A stretch of DNA of 64,000 nucleotides from Larkinella arboricola (GTDB lineage Bacteria; Bacteroidota; Bacteroidia; Cytophagales; Spirosomataceae), in the NCBI RefSeq assembly GCF_003259745.1, contig NZ_QLMC01000002.1, positions 484,272-548,271 of the forward strand, in the 5' to 3' direction. This document shows positions 1 through 9,018 of this stretch, piece by piece. The notes under the pieces are model-generated. The model did not search any database. It was not told the DNA's origin and saw nothing but the letters and a program-made list of their open reading frames with translations. Position 1 is the stretch's first letter, and every line of letters begins with the position of its first letter. The translations under genes were made by a program, and so were the position numbers.

Positions 1-2028
1 GGCACGTTGAATGTGGTCTTCAGTGCGGGTAGTGCACAGAATCCCAAGGTCAATGCCATTGAAGTGGTGGCTACCACACCGCCCCCCAATCAGGCCCCCG
101 TGCTGTCTTCACGGCTACGCGATCAGCGGGCTACGGTCTGGTCAACGTTTAGGTATGACTTTGATGCCAACACGTTTCGGGATCCTAACAATGATCCGCT
201 GACCTATTCTGCTACACTGTGGGACAACTCGGATTTGCCCGATTGGCTCAGCTTTGATGGAGCAACCCGTCGTTTCCGGGGAATGCCGCCCACCAACAGT
301 CCGCTTACGCTCACCGTTAAGGTGACGGCCAGCGACGGACGGGGCGGTAGCACCAGTGACCGTTTCATGATTCTGATTGCCCGGGCCACGGGGACGGGTG
401 ACTGGCGGACGATTACGCCCAGGTCCGGAAACCCATCGGCGCGGCTTGAAAACGCCTACGTACAGGCTGGAGACCGGTTTTATCTGATGGGAGGACGCGG
501 AATTAAACCCGTGCAGGCCTACGACCCGGTTGCCCGGAACTGGACCAACGCGGCTGCTCCGCCGGTTGATATGCACCATTTTCAGGCTGTTACGCTCGAG
601 GGACTTGTTTATGTGGCCGGAGCGCTCACCGGTAGTTACCCCGCCGAACCGTCTCTCCCCCGGATTTACCTATACGATCCGAAAGCAAACAAATGGCTGG
701 ACGGCCCCGAAATACCGGCTGCCAGACGGCGCGGAAGTGCGGCCCTTGCTGTTTACGACAATAAACTGTACCTGGTAGGTGGCAATACCAAAGGACACAA
801 TAACGGTTACGTTGCCTGGTTCGATGAATTCAATCCGGCTACCAACACCTGGCGAACCTTGCCCGATGCGCCCCATTCGCGGGATCATTTTCAGGCCGTC
901 ATCATGGGCGACAAACTCTATGCGGCTGGGGGCAGACGTTCTTCTGCTAATACGGGCCAGACCTTTATGTTTACCGTACCGGAAGTGGATGTGTATGATT
1001 TCAAATCGGGTCAGTGGACAACCCTGGTCGAGCCGATTCCAACCCCGCGGGCGGGGGCAACGAGCGTGGTCTGGAATAACGAACTGGTGGTTATTGGCGG
1101 AGAAAGTGTCCAGCCGCAGGCTCATATAGAATCCGAAGCATTGAATCCTTCGACGGGCGTGTGGCGCCGGGTGGCAAACTTGCAGCAAGCCCGACACGCA
1201 ACCCAGGCCATTGCCAACAACGGGACGATTTACGTGGTGGCGGGTTCAGGAGCCCAGGGCGGTAATCCGGCCCTGTCCTCGCAGGAGGTGTTTTTTAGAA
1301 TAACCCCTACAACCCCGACGCGGACACCGCTGACCCAAAGCCAACTGAATGCACCTGCCAGTGTAGCGGTTGGTCAGGTCACGACAAAAACGACCAAAGA
1401 AGCGGGGGTGACCGTGACTAACCGAAGCGGCAACCAGGCCATTCTGCTGTCAAACATTGCCCTCACCGGAAGTACGGAGTTTACGTTCCAGGCTCCTTTT
1501 GCGCTGCCTTTTGTGATTCCGGTTGGCAAAAGCGTGACGATTCCGGTCAGCTTCAAACCTGCGTCCGTCGGCAGTAAAACCGCAACGCTGACCTTCTCGC
1601 ACTCGGGGAGTGGTGGGGGAACTGTCTCGGTCGCACTCACTGGTCAGGGCGTCGCAAATGCCGTTAGTACGGCATCCCAAGTGTCGGATGAGGCCGGTAA
1701 AACCGTTGGTGCCGACGAGCAGCGTATCGAAATTGTTCCGATTGCCGAAGGACGCTTGTCTACCCAGGACCAACCGGAAGCGGGCCGTATTCAGGTGGAT
1801 TATTTCCCCAATCCTTTTACCGACTCCTTTACGGTTCGGGTAAAGGGCCCACTGACCGGGCCGGTTTCGCTGACGCTCTACGATCTGTCGGGTCGGCGGG
1901 TGTGGCAGAGTAGCGAGGGAGCCGCCGAACAGGTCGTCCGCTTGAATGAAGTGGGTAATGGTGTGTATAGGCTGGAGGTTCGGGTGGGAGAGTTTGTCAA
2001 ACAATATAACCTCGTACGAACCCGGTAA
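1..2028 (+). CDS. Secreted Kelch-repeat protein with T9SS C-terminal domain (5' end outside window)
   Basis: The frame is open from base 1, so the true start lies upstream; a TTG at base 7 is only the first start-like codon. The first ~23 residues (ending NPKVNAIEV) resemble the end of a malectin/carbohydrate-binding fold. Next comes a putative-Ig (He_PIG) domain (about residues 30-125: DPNNDPLTYSA, LPDWLSFD, TASDGRGG). Kelch-type repeats follow (about 130-435; repeated LYxxGG, VYDxxxxxW), predicting a beta-propeller, then an ASH/ChoiceAnch-like beta domain (about 455-555). The end is a type IX secretion sorting domain (YFPNPFTDSF ... LYDLSGRRVW ... GVYRLEV). Such proteins are exported and anchored at or released from the cell surface; carbohydrate binding is a family inference. 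A strong terminator follows at 2050-2090. Confidence 0.85.
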   Translation, partial: GTLNVVFSAGSAQNPKVNAIEVVATTPPPNQAPVLSSRLRDQRATVWSTFRYDFDANTFRDPNNDPLTYSATLWDNSDLPDWLSFDGATRRFRGMPPTNSPLTLTVKVTASDGRGGSTSDRFMILIARATGTGDWRTITPRSGNPSARLENAYVQAGDRFYLMGGRGIKPVQAYDPVARNWTNAAAPPVDMHHFQAVTLEGLVYVAGALTGSYPAEPSLPRIYLYDPKANKWLDGPEIPAARRRGSAALAVYDNKLYLVGGNTKGHNNGYVAWFDEFNPATNTWRTLPDAPHSRDHFQAVIMGDKLYAAGGRRSSANTGQTFMFTVPEVDVYDFKSGQWTTLVEPIPTPRAGATSVVWNNELVVIGGESVQPQAHIESEALNPSTGVWRRVANLQQARHATQAIANNGTIYVVAGSGAQGGNPALSSQEVFFRITPTTPTRTPLTQSQLNAPASVAVGQVTTKTTKEAGVTVTNRSGNQAILLSNIALTGSTEFTFQAPFALPFVIPVGKSVTIPVSFKPASVGSKTATLTFSHSGSGGGTVSVALTGQGVANAVSTASQVSDEAGKTVGADEQRIEIVPIAEGRLSTQDQPEAGRIQVDYFPNPFTDSFTVRVKGPLTGPVSLTLYDLSGRRVWQSSEGAAEQVVRLNEVGNGVYRLEVRVGEFVKQYNLVRTR

Positions 2029-2049
2029 ACTCGGGCTAAAAGCTTACCC

Positions 2050-2090
2050 AAAAACAAACAGCGGCACTATCAATGCCGCTGTTTGTTTTT
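2050..2090. terminator. Bidirectional intrinsic terminator
   Basis: A perfect 17-bp inverted repeat (2050-2066 and 2074-2090) encloses a 7-nt loop. The arms carry an A-run on one side and a T-run on the other, so it can terminate both converging transcripts: the Kelch/T9SS gene on the plus strand and the CNNM gene on the minus strand. Confidence 0.9.
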
Positions 2091-2127
2091 GTAGCTATTC
2101 AATCAACACAGGCTGATTGACAGCGGG

Positions 2128-3432
2128 TTATTTTGCCCGGTCGACGAGTTGCACCCGCTCGATGGCCGGTCCCCGCTTGGAGAGGATGGTTATTTCATAC
2201 TGGTTCAGAACGGCGGCTTCTCCCACGTCGGGCAAACGGCCAAATTCGTGGAGCAGCAAACCGGCCAGCGTCTCGTAGTCGCCCGCTTTCTGCAAGGGCC
2301 GGGGCAAAAACTCATTGATTTCATCCAGTGGATGCGCGGCCTGAACAATGTACGTATCCGGTGACTTTTGTTCAACAAACGGGATTTCCTCGTCGGACTC
2401 ATCCTGAATTTCGCCCACCAGTTCTTCCAGAATATCCTCCATCGTAATGAGTCCTTCGGTTCCGCCGTACTCGTTGACCACAATCGCCATCTGTCGGCGC
2501 TGCCGCTGAAAATCCTTGAGCAGAGGCCGAATCCGGCGGGTTTCGGGGACAAACATAACCGGTTTGATAAACTGATGAATATCCACCGTGGGCGACTGGT
2601 GTAGGGCAATCAGCAACTCTTTGAGGTGAATCACGCCCAGAATGGTATCAAAATCGTCCTGGTAGCAGGGCACCCGCGAATATCGTTCCTGCAATAGCTC
2701 GTACAGAATTTCTTCGCTAAACGTATCGATATCAATGCCAAACATCTGCGTGCGGGGCACCATAATCTGCCGCACGGTTTTTTCCGAGAATTCAAATGCC
2801 CGTTCCACCAGCGTCAGGTCCGTCGAGTCGTTGCTGTCTTCAATGTGGCCTTCTTCGGTACTCTGGTGAACCAGGTATTTCAACTCATCGGCGCTGTGAA
2901 CCTCGCTGCTGTGGGCGGCTTCAATGCCAAATCCGCGGAGCAGCAGGGCTGCAATGTTGTTAAGAACCCAGATAAACGGGCGAAACAGAAAATAAAAAGC
3001 CTGTAGGGGGTAAGCGATGACGAGCGTGGTGGTTTCCGTCCGCTGAATGGCCAGCGATTTGGGGGCCAGTTCTCCGAAAACAATGTGGAGAATCGTAATC
3101 AGGGTAAAAGCCACCGGGAGCGAAATCTGGTGGGCGGTTTCTTCGCTCAGTTGCAGACCAACCAGGTCGAACAGGGCCGAGAGCAATTCGCCCACGACCG
3201 GTTCGCCAATCCAGCCCAGCCCCAGACTCGCCAGCGTAATACCGAGTTGGGTTGCCGCCAGATAACCGTCCAGATTCGCCACAATTTGGACCGCAAGCCG
3301 GGCTGCGGGACTGCCTCCCTGCGCTTTTAGCTCCAGCTGCGAAGCCCGCACTTTAACAATGGCGAATTCGGCCGCCACAAAAAAACCGTTCAACGCAACC
3401 AGCAGGAGCGTAATCAGAACATTGATAAGCAT
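2128..3432 (-). CDS. CNNM/CorC-family hemolysin-type membrane protein
   Basis: Predicted 434-residue inner-membrane protein of the CNNM (DUF21)-CBS-CorC_HlyC family, associated with Mg2+/cation efflux. The start is placed at 3432 (MLINVLITLLLVALNGFF), where the DUF21 membrane domain begins. The frame stays open upstream to 3876, but that extension overlaps another gene and has no membrane-protein character. Visible order: DUF21 helices (about 1-190; NGFFVAAEFAIVKVRASQL), a CBS pair (about 205-330; RQIMVPRTQMFGID, ILGVIHLKEL, VVNEYGGTEGLITMEDILEE) and a CorC_HlyC C-terminal domain (about 345-434). All hallmark segments are intact and the length is normal. Its upstream neighbour on the same strand is a small membrane protein 142 bp away. 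The transported ion cannot be told from sequence. Confidence 0.9.
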   Translation of the reverse strand: MLINVLITLLLVALNGFFVAAEFAIVKVRASQLELKAQGGSPAARLAVQIVANLDGYLAATQLGITLASLGLGWIGEPVVGELLSALFDLVGLQLSEETAHQISLPVAFTLITILHIVFGELAPKSLAIQRTETTTLVIAYPLQAFYFLFRPFIWVLNNIAALLLRGFGIEAAHSSEVHSADELKYLVHQSTEEGHIEDSNDSTDLTLVERAFEFSEKTVRQIMVPRTQMFGIDIDTFSEEILYELLQERYSRVPCYQDDFDTILGVIHLKELLIALHQSPTVDIHQFIKPVMFVPETRRIRPLLKDFQRQRRQMAIVVNEYGGTEGLITMEDILEELVGEIQDESDEEIPFVEQKSPDTYIVQAAHPLDEINEFLPRPLQKAGDYETLAGLLLHEFGRLPDVGEAAVLNQYEITILSKRGPAIERVQLVDRAK

Positions 3433-3574
3433 AAAAAAGAGATAGTGAGGCAAACCGTAAAGACGATTTGCGAACGTAACCAGCGTTTGGAAAATCAGTT
3501 TGTCAGGGGCCGTTAACGCGCCCGAACCGTTCAGGCACGACGGATGTCCGGGAGCAATGGCTGACCGGATGCAG

Positions 3575-3985
3575 TCAGAAGATACGGTTTGGTTCGGGTG
3601 GCAGCGCAATGACGTCGGCCGACATGGAGCGGTAAAACACGGCTCTGAACGGGCTGAAAACCGGTAGAAAGTCGCGGATGACTGATCGGAACGGATAGTG
3701 AACCGGAGGAGCCGACAGCAGCCAGACGAAAAAGGATTTGCTGATGGTACTATCCTCATCGGGTTCGTCGTGTTCCGGAATGACATCGGCCAGCCCGAGC
3801 CATTTTTCCAGCACCAGTTCACCCACGCTTTCCATCTCGTTGATGGATAAGTCGTCGTGGTACTGACCGTACACATCGGCCCGGCTGTAATCCGGTGCGT
3901 CGATGCTGAGGTTGATGACGTAAAAAGCCATCAGCAGGCCAAATAGCCGGTAGAGCAATGAAGTGTATGCTTGTTTTCTTCTCAT
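3575..3985 (-). CDS. Conserved-looking small protein with one N-terminal membrane segment
   Basis: 136 residues, unrecognised. After a basic start (MRRKQAY) there is one hydrophobic segment (about 10-28, LLYRLFGLLMAFYVINLSI). An acidic, probably extracytoplasmic stretch follows (YGQYHDDLSINEMESVGELVLEKWLG, split by several acidic residues), then a second moderately hydrophobic part (SFFVWLLSAPPVHYPF). It lies upstream of the CNNM gene on the same strand and may be co-transcribed. The competing reading frame over this DNA is only an N-terminal extension of the CNNM frame and is low-complexity. Function unknown; I call it real because of its start, membrane signature and normal composition. Confidence 0.65.
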   Translation of the reverse strand: MRRKQAYTSLLYRLFGLLMAFYVINLSIDAPDYSRADVYGQYHDDLSINEMESVGELVLEKWLGLADVIPEHDEPDEDSTISKSFFVWLLSAPPVHYPFRSVIRDFLPVFSPFRAVFYRSMSADVIALPPEPNRIF

Positions 3986-4233
3986 TAATCCGTAGACGGA
4001 CCTTATGCGGCCAAAGGTAACCGGTATTGCGGTAAACCCGATTTTATTCTATTTGTGTTGCGCACGACACGATTTTATGGTAATATGTTAGGATGAACGG
4101 CAAAACGGCCCGAAAGCCCTTGCTCGAAAACCATGAACGGTATTCAACATCAGGCAATCGACCGATAGGCTGGTTGATCATGGTCTTTGATGCCTTCGGT
4201 AGCCGTGCCCAGGTTCTGTTTACAGACACGCCT

Positions 4234-6483
4234 TCAGGCCGGTAGTTGAATCACCATCTGGGTACCCTTTCCTGCCTGCGTTTCAACTTCCAGACTGCCC
4301 CCATGCCCTTTGGTAACGATGTCATAACTAAGCGACAGGCCCAGCCCGGTTCCCTGCCCGGTGGGTTTGGTTGTAAAGAAGGGCTGAAAAATCTTTTGCT
4401 TTACCGAGTCAGGAATACCGGTACCATTATCCTGAACCCGAATCTCCACCGCTCCGTTGCTACGGCGGGTGGTTACGGTAACCGTGGGCTGGTACTCTTC
4501 AGGGGCGATTTTGAGTTTTTCCTGAACCGCATAAAACGCATTGTTGTAGAGGTTCAGCAGCACCCGCCCGATGTCCTGGGGCGCCAGGTTGATCGGGCCT
4601 AAACCCGGATCAAATTCCGTCACCAATTCACAGGTAAAGTCTTTCTCTTTGGCCTTTAGACCGTGGTAGGCCAGCTTGAGATACTCCTCGGCCAGGGCGT
4701 TGAGATTGGTCATCTGCCGCTGGCCACTGCTGGTCCGGCTGTGCTCGAGCATCCCCTTCACAATGCTGTCGGCCCGTTTGCCGTGGTGGTTAATTTTTGC
4801 CAGGTTCTGGGTCAGATCACCCAGAATTTCGGCGGCATACGGTTTTTCCGAATCAGGCAATTGCTGAAACGAATTTTCTTTCAGTTCCTCCACTAATTCC
4901 ACACTTAGCTCCGAGAAGTTGTTGACGAAGTTTAGGGGGTTCTGGATCTCGTGGGCAATACCGGCTGTCAGCTCCCCCAGCGAGGCCATCTTTTCAGACT
5001 GGATGAGTTGCTGCTGGGTGACTCGCAGTTGGGTCAGCGTTTGTTGAAGCTCCTGCTTCTGCTGCTCGAGCGAACGATTGGCTTTTTGCTTGGTGCGGAA
5101 GGCATATAAACAGACAACTGTTACCACGAGCATCAAAACGAGTCCAACCAGCAGGGCCAGTTGCCGGGTCTGGACCAGTTCGTTCTGTTTTTGTTGCTCG
5201 GCCCGGGCAATCTGCTGCTGTTTATCAAATTCGTAGGTCATCTTTAACTCGGTGGCTCTGCGAACGTTTTCTTTGTTGCGGATTGAATCCCCGATTGAAG
5301 TGGCTGTTTTATAGGTGGCCAGTGCCTGGCGATAGTCTCCGGTGGCCTGGTAACAGTCTGATAACTCGCCATACATGAGCGCGGTCTGTTCGTCGTAGAT
5401 GTCGGCGTCTTTCAGGGCGGTAAAGCTCTTTTCGTAATACGGGATGGCCTCGGCGCAGTTGGTCTGCATCTTGAGAATGGTGCCCATTGACGAATAGGTC
5501 TGATGGATATTGAGCGGTTGCCCGGAGGCATCGGCCAGTTGCATGGCCCGTTTGTTGACTTGCTGGGCTTGTTTAAACCGGTTTACCTGCGCTAAATACA
5601 CAGCCGCCCGGGATAAACTGGTGGCTTCGATGCCCGGATCACCCATCTGGCGGGCTAAGCGGGCCGCTTTCATCGCAAACTCATATGCTCTCTGATCCGT
5701 AGGGCCCTGACTGTACATGGATGCCAGGTTGGTGTAGGCATACAATTCGACGTTTTTAATCCCTATGCGTTTCGCCAGGCTGATGGCCTGCTGGTACCGT
5801 TGCTGGGCGCCCTGGTTATCGCCCATTAGTTTATACGTGTTTGCCAGGTTAACCAGGCAATACGCCTGCGTGGTCCGGTCGCCGTTGGCTTCGGCCGTGC
5901 TCAACGAGAGGTGCTGATACTGTAATGCCTGAGGCAGGTCCGACATCATTTGATACGAAATACCGAGGTTGGTATAAATTGTACCCAGCATGGACTGGTC
6001 TTTATGACGTTTGGCCAGGGCTGCGCTTTTCTTGAAAAAAACGATAGAACTGTCGTACTTGCTCTGCATACCGTAGAGGGTTCCGTAGCTGTTGTACACC
6101 TTGATGAGCTTCCTGGAGTCGTTGAGAGCGGTGTAAATCTTTTCAGCTGCGCTTAAATGGGCCCGCGCTGTCGCATACTGACCTTTATAGTTGTAACTCT
6201 GGGCCGCCAGAACCCGCGCAAAAGCTTCGCCGGGGGAATGGCCAATCGTATGCGCCCAGCGAATGGTTTTCAGGCTGAGCGCCAGGGCCGAATCAATATT
6301 GATTTCACTAAGCAATGCGATTTTCTGGGTGATTAAATTGATGCGGGCCGTGTCGGTGGTGGCCTGGTTAATCAACCGGTTCAAACTATCAATTCGTGGG
6401 CTCTGGGCACGGACAACGGAGCAGAGCAACGAGCAGAAGACCAGCAGATACGTCAGGAGACTCGAAGAACGGGGTGGTTTCAT
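4234..6483 (-). CDS. TPR-containing sensor histidine kinase
   Basis: 749 residues from the start chosen at 6483, where a signal-anchor begins (MKPPRSSSLLTYLLVFCSLL); the frame stays open 33 codons further up. Order: signal sequence, periplasmic TPR array (about 30-400; repeats such as YTNLGISYQMMSDLPQALQY), one membrane helix (ALLVGLVLMLVVTVVCLYAF), a coiled coil rich in Q and E, then the kinase core. The H-box is GIAHEIQNPLNFVNNF with phospho-acceptor His about 511. N-box (LLNLYNNAFYAV), G1 (DNGTGIP, about 685) and G2 (GTGLGLS) are present, so the kinase should be active. This architecture is common in Bacteroidota. No response regulator gene is adjacent and there is no receiver domain, so the partner is elsewhere. 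Confidence 0.9.
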   Translation of the reverse strand: MKPPRSSSLLTYLLVFCSLLCSVVRAQSPRIDSLNRLINQATTDTARINLITQKIALLSEINIDSALALSLKTIRWAHTIGHSPGEAFARVLAAQSYNYKGQYATARAHLSAAEKIYTALNDSRKLIKVYNSYGTLYGMQSKYDSSIVFFKKSAALAKRHKDQSMLGTIYTNLGISYQMMSDLPQALQYQHLSLSTAEANGDRTTQAYCLVNLANTYKLMGDNQGAQQRYQQAISLAKRIGIKNVELYAYTNLASMYSQGPTDQRAYEFAMKAARLARQMGDPGIEATSLSRAAVYLAQVNRFKQAQQVNKRAMQLADASGQPLNIHQTYSSMGTILKMQTNCAEAIPYYEKSFTALKDADIYDEQTALMYGELSDCYQATGDYRQALATYKTATSIGDSIRNKENVRRATELKMTYEFDKQQQIARAEQQKQNELVQTRQLALLVGLVLMLVVTVVCLYAFRTKQKANRSLEQQKQELQQTLTQLRVTQQQLIQSEKMASLGELTAGIAHEIQNPLNFVNNFSELSVELVEELKENSFQQLPDSEKPYAAEILGDLTQNLAKINHHGKRADSIVKGMLEHSRTSSGQRQMTNLNALAEEYLKLAYHGLKAKEKDFTCELVTEFDPGLGPINLAPQDIGRVLLNLYNNAFYAVQEKLKIAPEEYQPTVTVTTRRSNGAVEIRVQDNGTGIPDSVKQKIFQPFFTTKPTGQGTGLGLSLSYDIVTKGHGGSLEVETQAGKGTQMVIQLPA

Positions 6484-6922
6484 AACAGGAAGGGTAGTGG
6501 CTAGGGGCGTTGGTCCGTTGGAGTACATCCGCCAGGACGGAATTGTAGGCTGGCGGGGGCTGCCGTTATTTGTTCCGCTCATAACAAAAAGCGGGTCTGG
6601 CAGGCAGTCTGGACCTTTGTGCAGGCATTCGGCTCGTTTCTGGGAAAATAAACGGATTGATTCGGTTCACCTGTTCATGCGGCTGCTCCAATTCGGGTTA
6701 CGGCTGATGTGTGGAGGGCACCGCTGACGGTTTGTAAGCCAGGTAGGGTGCTGACGTCTTCTCTGGATGGAGCTAAGCAATCGTCATCCCACTTGACTTA
6801 AGTTAAATTTAATGAAGTCCGGCTAACGGACAACCCTAATTTACTAAGCGGCTGCTCTAGGTTCGGGGTGGTTGGTCCGTTTGGGCAGTCAGCGTGTAAG
6901 AGTCCAAATTTATTTCGCAGAG
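6484..6922. other. 439-bp intergenic region, no gene seen
   Basis: Lies upstream of the histidine kinase and downstream of the AraC gene, both on the minus strand. The kinase frame continues open to 6582 but looks non-coding there. I see no RNA gene, repeat or convincing promoter. It presumably holds the kinase promoter. Confidence 0.5.
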
Positions 6923-7843
6923 TCAATTAAAACTCGCTCTGAATTCCAGCGGAGACAAATTCGTTTTCGACTTGAAAAATTTGCTGAACGATTGGGGGTG
7001 CTCGAAACCCAGTTGATAGGCGACTTCACCCACCGTCAGGTTGCTGATCGTCAGAACTTCCTTGGCTTTTTCAATGAGTTTTTGATGAATGTGCTGCTGG
7101 GTGTTGTGCCCCGTCAGTGACCGCAGCATATCGCCTAAATACCTCGGCGACACCTTCAATTCGTCGGCAAGATACTGAACCGTTGGCAATCCTTTCATCA
7201 GAGCGGTTTCATCATTAAAATAGTGATGCAGCAACAGGTCTAATTTTTCCAGCAACGCATTATTAATGGGCTTGCGGGTAATGAACTGGCGCTTGTAAAA
7301 GCGTTGGCTGTAGCTCAGCAGCAGTTCCAGTTGCGAGATCAATACATCCTGGCTGATGTCATCGATAGCCGTTTCCAGCTCGTCGGCTATGTTTTTACCA
7401 ATAGCCATAATGATTGCCTTTTCCTTATCCGATAGATGCAGTGATTCGGTGACCGAATACGAGAAAAAACCATAGTTTTTGATTTTAGTGTCCAGCGGAT
7501 AACTCCGCAGAAAATCGGGATGGATCAGCAAAGTGAAACCTAAATCGGACTCTAAACTATGAATTCCTGCTAACGGCTGTCCCGGCGAGGTGAAAAACAT
7601 GCCGCCACCATCGAAGTCGTACGTTGTCTGGCCATATCTCATGCTGCAACCCGTCGATTCCTTGTACGAAATATTGTAGAAGTCCATGACAAACGTGGGT
7701 GCCAGCATCTCTCTGGTAATTGTTACTTTGCTGTAATCCAGCAGGCTTATCAGTGGGTGCAGAGGCTGCGGTAAGCTGAAAGCCCGTTGTATTTCAGTAA
7801 TCGACTGGTAGATGCGTGGTTTGCTTCTAAGTTCCGCTTTCAT
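6923..7843 (-). CDS. AraC-family transcriptional regulator (intact copy)
   Basis: 306 residues. The N-terminal two-thirds is a cupin-like sensing domain (FDGGGMFFTSPGQPL, about 77-91). The last ~100 residues are an AraC/XylS double helix-turn-helix (YLADELKVSPRYLGDMLRSL; then VGEVAYQLGFEHPQSFSKFF). It follows the SDR gene on the same strand after 71 bp, so it may control that SDR. A shrunken, frameshifted copy of its C-terminal two-thirds lies at 12231-12556 in the same orientation. The inducer is unknown. This is a different AraC subgroup from the regulator at 9019-10005. Confidence 0.9.
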   Translation of the reverse strand: MKAELRSKPRIYQSITEIQRAFSLPQPLHPLISLLDYSKVTITREMLAPTFVMDFYNISYKESTGCSMRYGQTTYDFDGGGMFFTSPGQPLAGIHSLESDLGFTLLIHPDFLRSYPLDTKIKNYGFFSYSVTESLHLSDKEKAIIMAIGKNIADELETAIDDISQDVLISQLELLLSYSQRFYKRQFITRKPINNALLEKLDLLLHHYFNDETALMKGLPTVQYLADELKVSPRYLGDMLRSLTGHNTQQHIHQKLIEKAKEVLTISNLTVGEVAYQLGFEHPQSFSKFFKSKTNLSPLEFRASFN

Positions 7844-7860
7844 TCCTATCTAACGTTATT

Positions 7861-7892
7861 GCCGGCACATAGTAATAACGCTACGTGCCGGC
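7861..7892. repeat. GC-rich hairpin between SDR and AraC genes
   Basis: Inverted repeat gccggcac/gtgccggc (7861-7868 and 7885-7892). After one mismatch, 3 more pairs extend inward around an 8-nt loop. It sits in the 71-bp gap after the SDR stop and before the AraC start. There is no T-run on the minus side, so it may attenuate or stabilise RNA rather than terminate. Confidence 0.5.
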
Positions 7893-7914
7893 CAAGTAAT
7901 TCCTAACGTTCCGG

Positions 7915-8730
7915 TTATGCTTCAGCCAACAGTTGCTTCATACCGGCCCGGAAAGCCTCATCACCTACGGCAAGGCGCTGGGCATACAAGTTTTTTGCAT
8001 CTTCACCGCATACATAGCGCAACGTATCCTTACCATCCGTAGCGGCTTCGTAGACGACTTCGGCAATCTGCTCGGCCGTAGATGCGTTTCCATTCGGTAG
8101 GTTTTTAGTAAGATCGATGACCGACAGAAACTTCCCCAACATCGTTTCGTAAGCCGGATGCGAAATGATCACGGATCGAGTCGCTATTTCGGTAGCCACC
8201 ATACCGGGTTCGATGGTCTTGATGCCAATACCGAATTGGTTCAATTCAAACGAAAGGCTTTCGCTCCAGCCTTCCAGCGCCCATTTGCTGGCATCGTACA
8301 TCGAACTGACGGGAAAACCCATCAAACCAGCCGAAGAACCCGTGGTAATAAAAAGCCCGGCTTTCTTCTCCCGGAAATAAGGAATAAACGCCTGCGTCAC
8401 CCGAACCACACCCAGAAAATTGGTTTCCATCTGGCTAACCAGCTGTTCGTCAGTAGTGGCTTCGAGGGCACCCAGCAGCGCGTAACCGGCATTGTTAAAC
8501 ACCACATCGACATGGCCCAGCGCCAGGGCTTTCTGGGTGGTTTCTTCAATCTGCTCCCGGTTGGTTACATCCAGTGGCAGCAGGGTTACATTGTCCAGCC
8601 GATTCAGTTCTTTTTCGTTTTCCGGCTTGCGCATGGTAGCAATCACCTTCCAGCCTTTGGCCGCAAATAATTTTGCCGTTGCCTTGCCGATTCCTGCCGA
8701 AGCGCCCGTAATAAAAATGGTCTTTGTCAT
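7915..8730 (-). CDS. SDR-family NAD(P)-dependent oxidoreductase
   Basis: 271 residues from the start at 8730 (MTKTIFITG), chosen because the Rossmann beta-strand begins there; an upstream in-frame ATG at 8760 would add ten basic residues. Classical short-chain dehydrogenase: TGASAGIG cofactor loop (9-16), NNAG (about 79-82), catalytic Ser about 132 (TTGSSAG), Tyr145 and Lys149 in YDASK, and PGMVATEI after the active site. Family members reduce or oxidise small carbonyls or alcohols with NAD(P)H. Substrate unknown. It is divergent from an AraC regulator at 9019 and upstream of another AraC gene, suggesting inducible expression. Confidence 0.9.
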   Translation of the reverse strand: MTKTIFITGASAGIGKATAKLFAAKGWKVIATMRKPENEKELNRLDNVTLLPLDVTNREQIEETTQKALALGHVDVVFNNAGYALLGALEATTDEQLVSQMETNFLGVVRVTQAFIPYFREKKAGLFITTGSSAGLMGFPVSSMYDASKWALEGWSESLSFELNQFGIGIKTIEPGMVATEIATRSVIISHPAYETMLGKFLSVIDLTKNLPNGNASTAEQIAEVVYEAATDGKDTLRYVCGEDAKNLYAQRLAVGDEAFRAGMKQLLAEA

Positions 8731-8953
8731 TTGTTTTCGTTTGATATTTTCGAAAGACAAAGCTCATATGCCGACGCTTTCGGCTTGTAGTGAAACTGGA
8801 GAATCTTGTAGTCAAAATGGTGAGCGCCCCTTCCTGGATGGACTGCCGCAGGAGCAGGGCCGGTTTCAACGGTATTAACCCGACCACGGTACGTGCTTTC
8901 CACCTTTGCCAAAACCATACCTCAACCGATTGGTTCCAGTAAGGAGCATCTGG

Positions 8954-8983
8954 TTGTAAGTTAACCAATAGCCGCTTACTTTG
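8954..8983 (+). promoter_or_regulatory. Candidate Bacteroidota promoter for the AraC gene at 9019
   Basis: TTG at 8954-8956 and TTACTTTG at 8976-8983, 19 nt apart, resemble the Bacteroidota -33 (TTTG) and -7 (TAnnTTTG) elements; the -7 is imperfect. Transcription from here would begin near 8990. That leaves almost no leader for an ATG at 8995 and supports the ATG at 9019. Confidence 0.4.
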
Positions 8984-9018
8984 CCTGTCAATCAATGCAT
9001 TTATTCCGCTCATCATCT

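Noticed and set aside
3433-3876. 148-residue N-terminal extension of the CNNM protein
   Set aside because: It overlaps another gene, has Ser/Cys-rich random composition and precedes the real membrane domain start at 3432.
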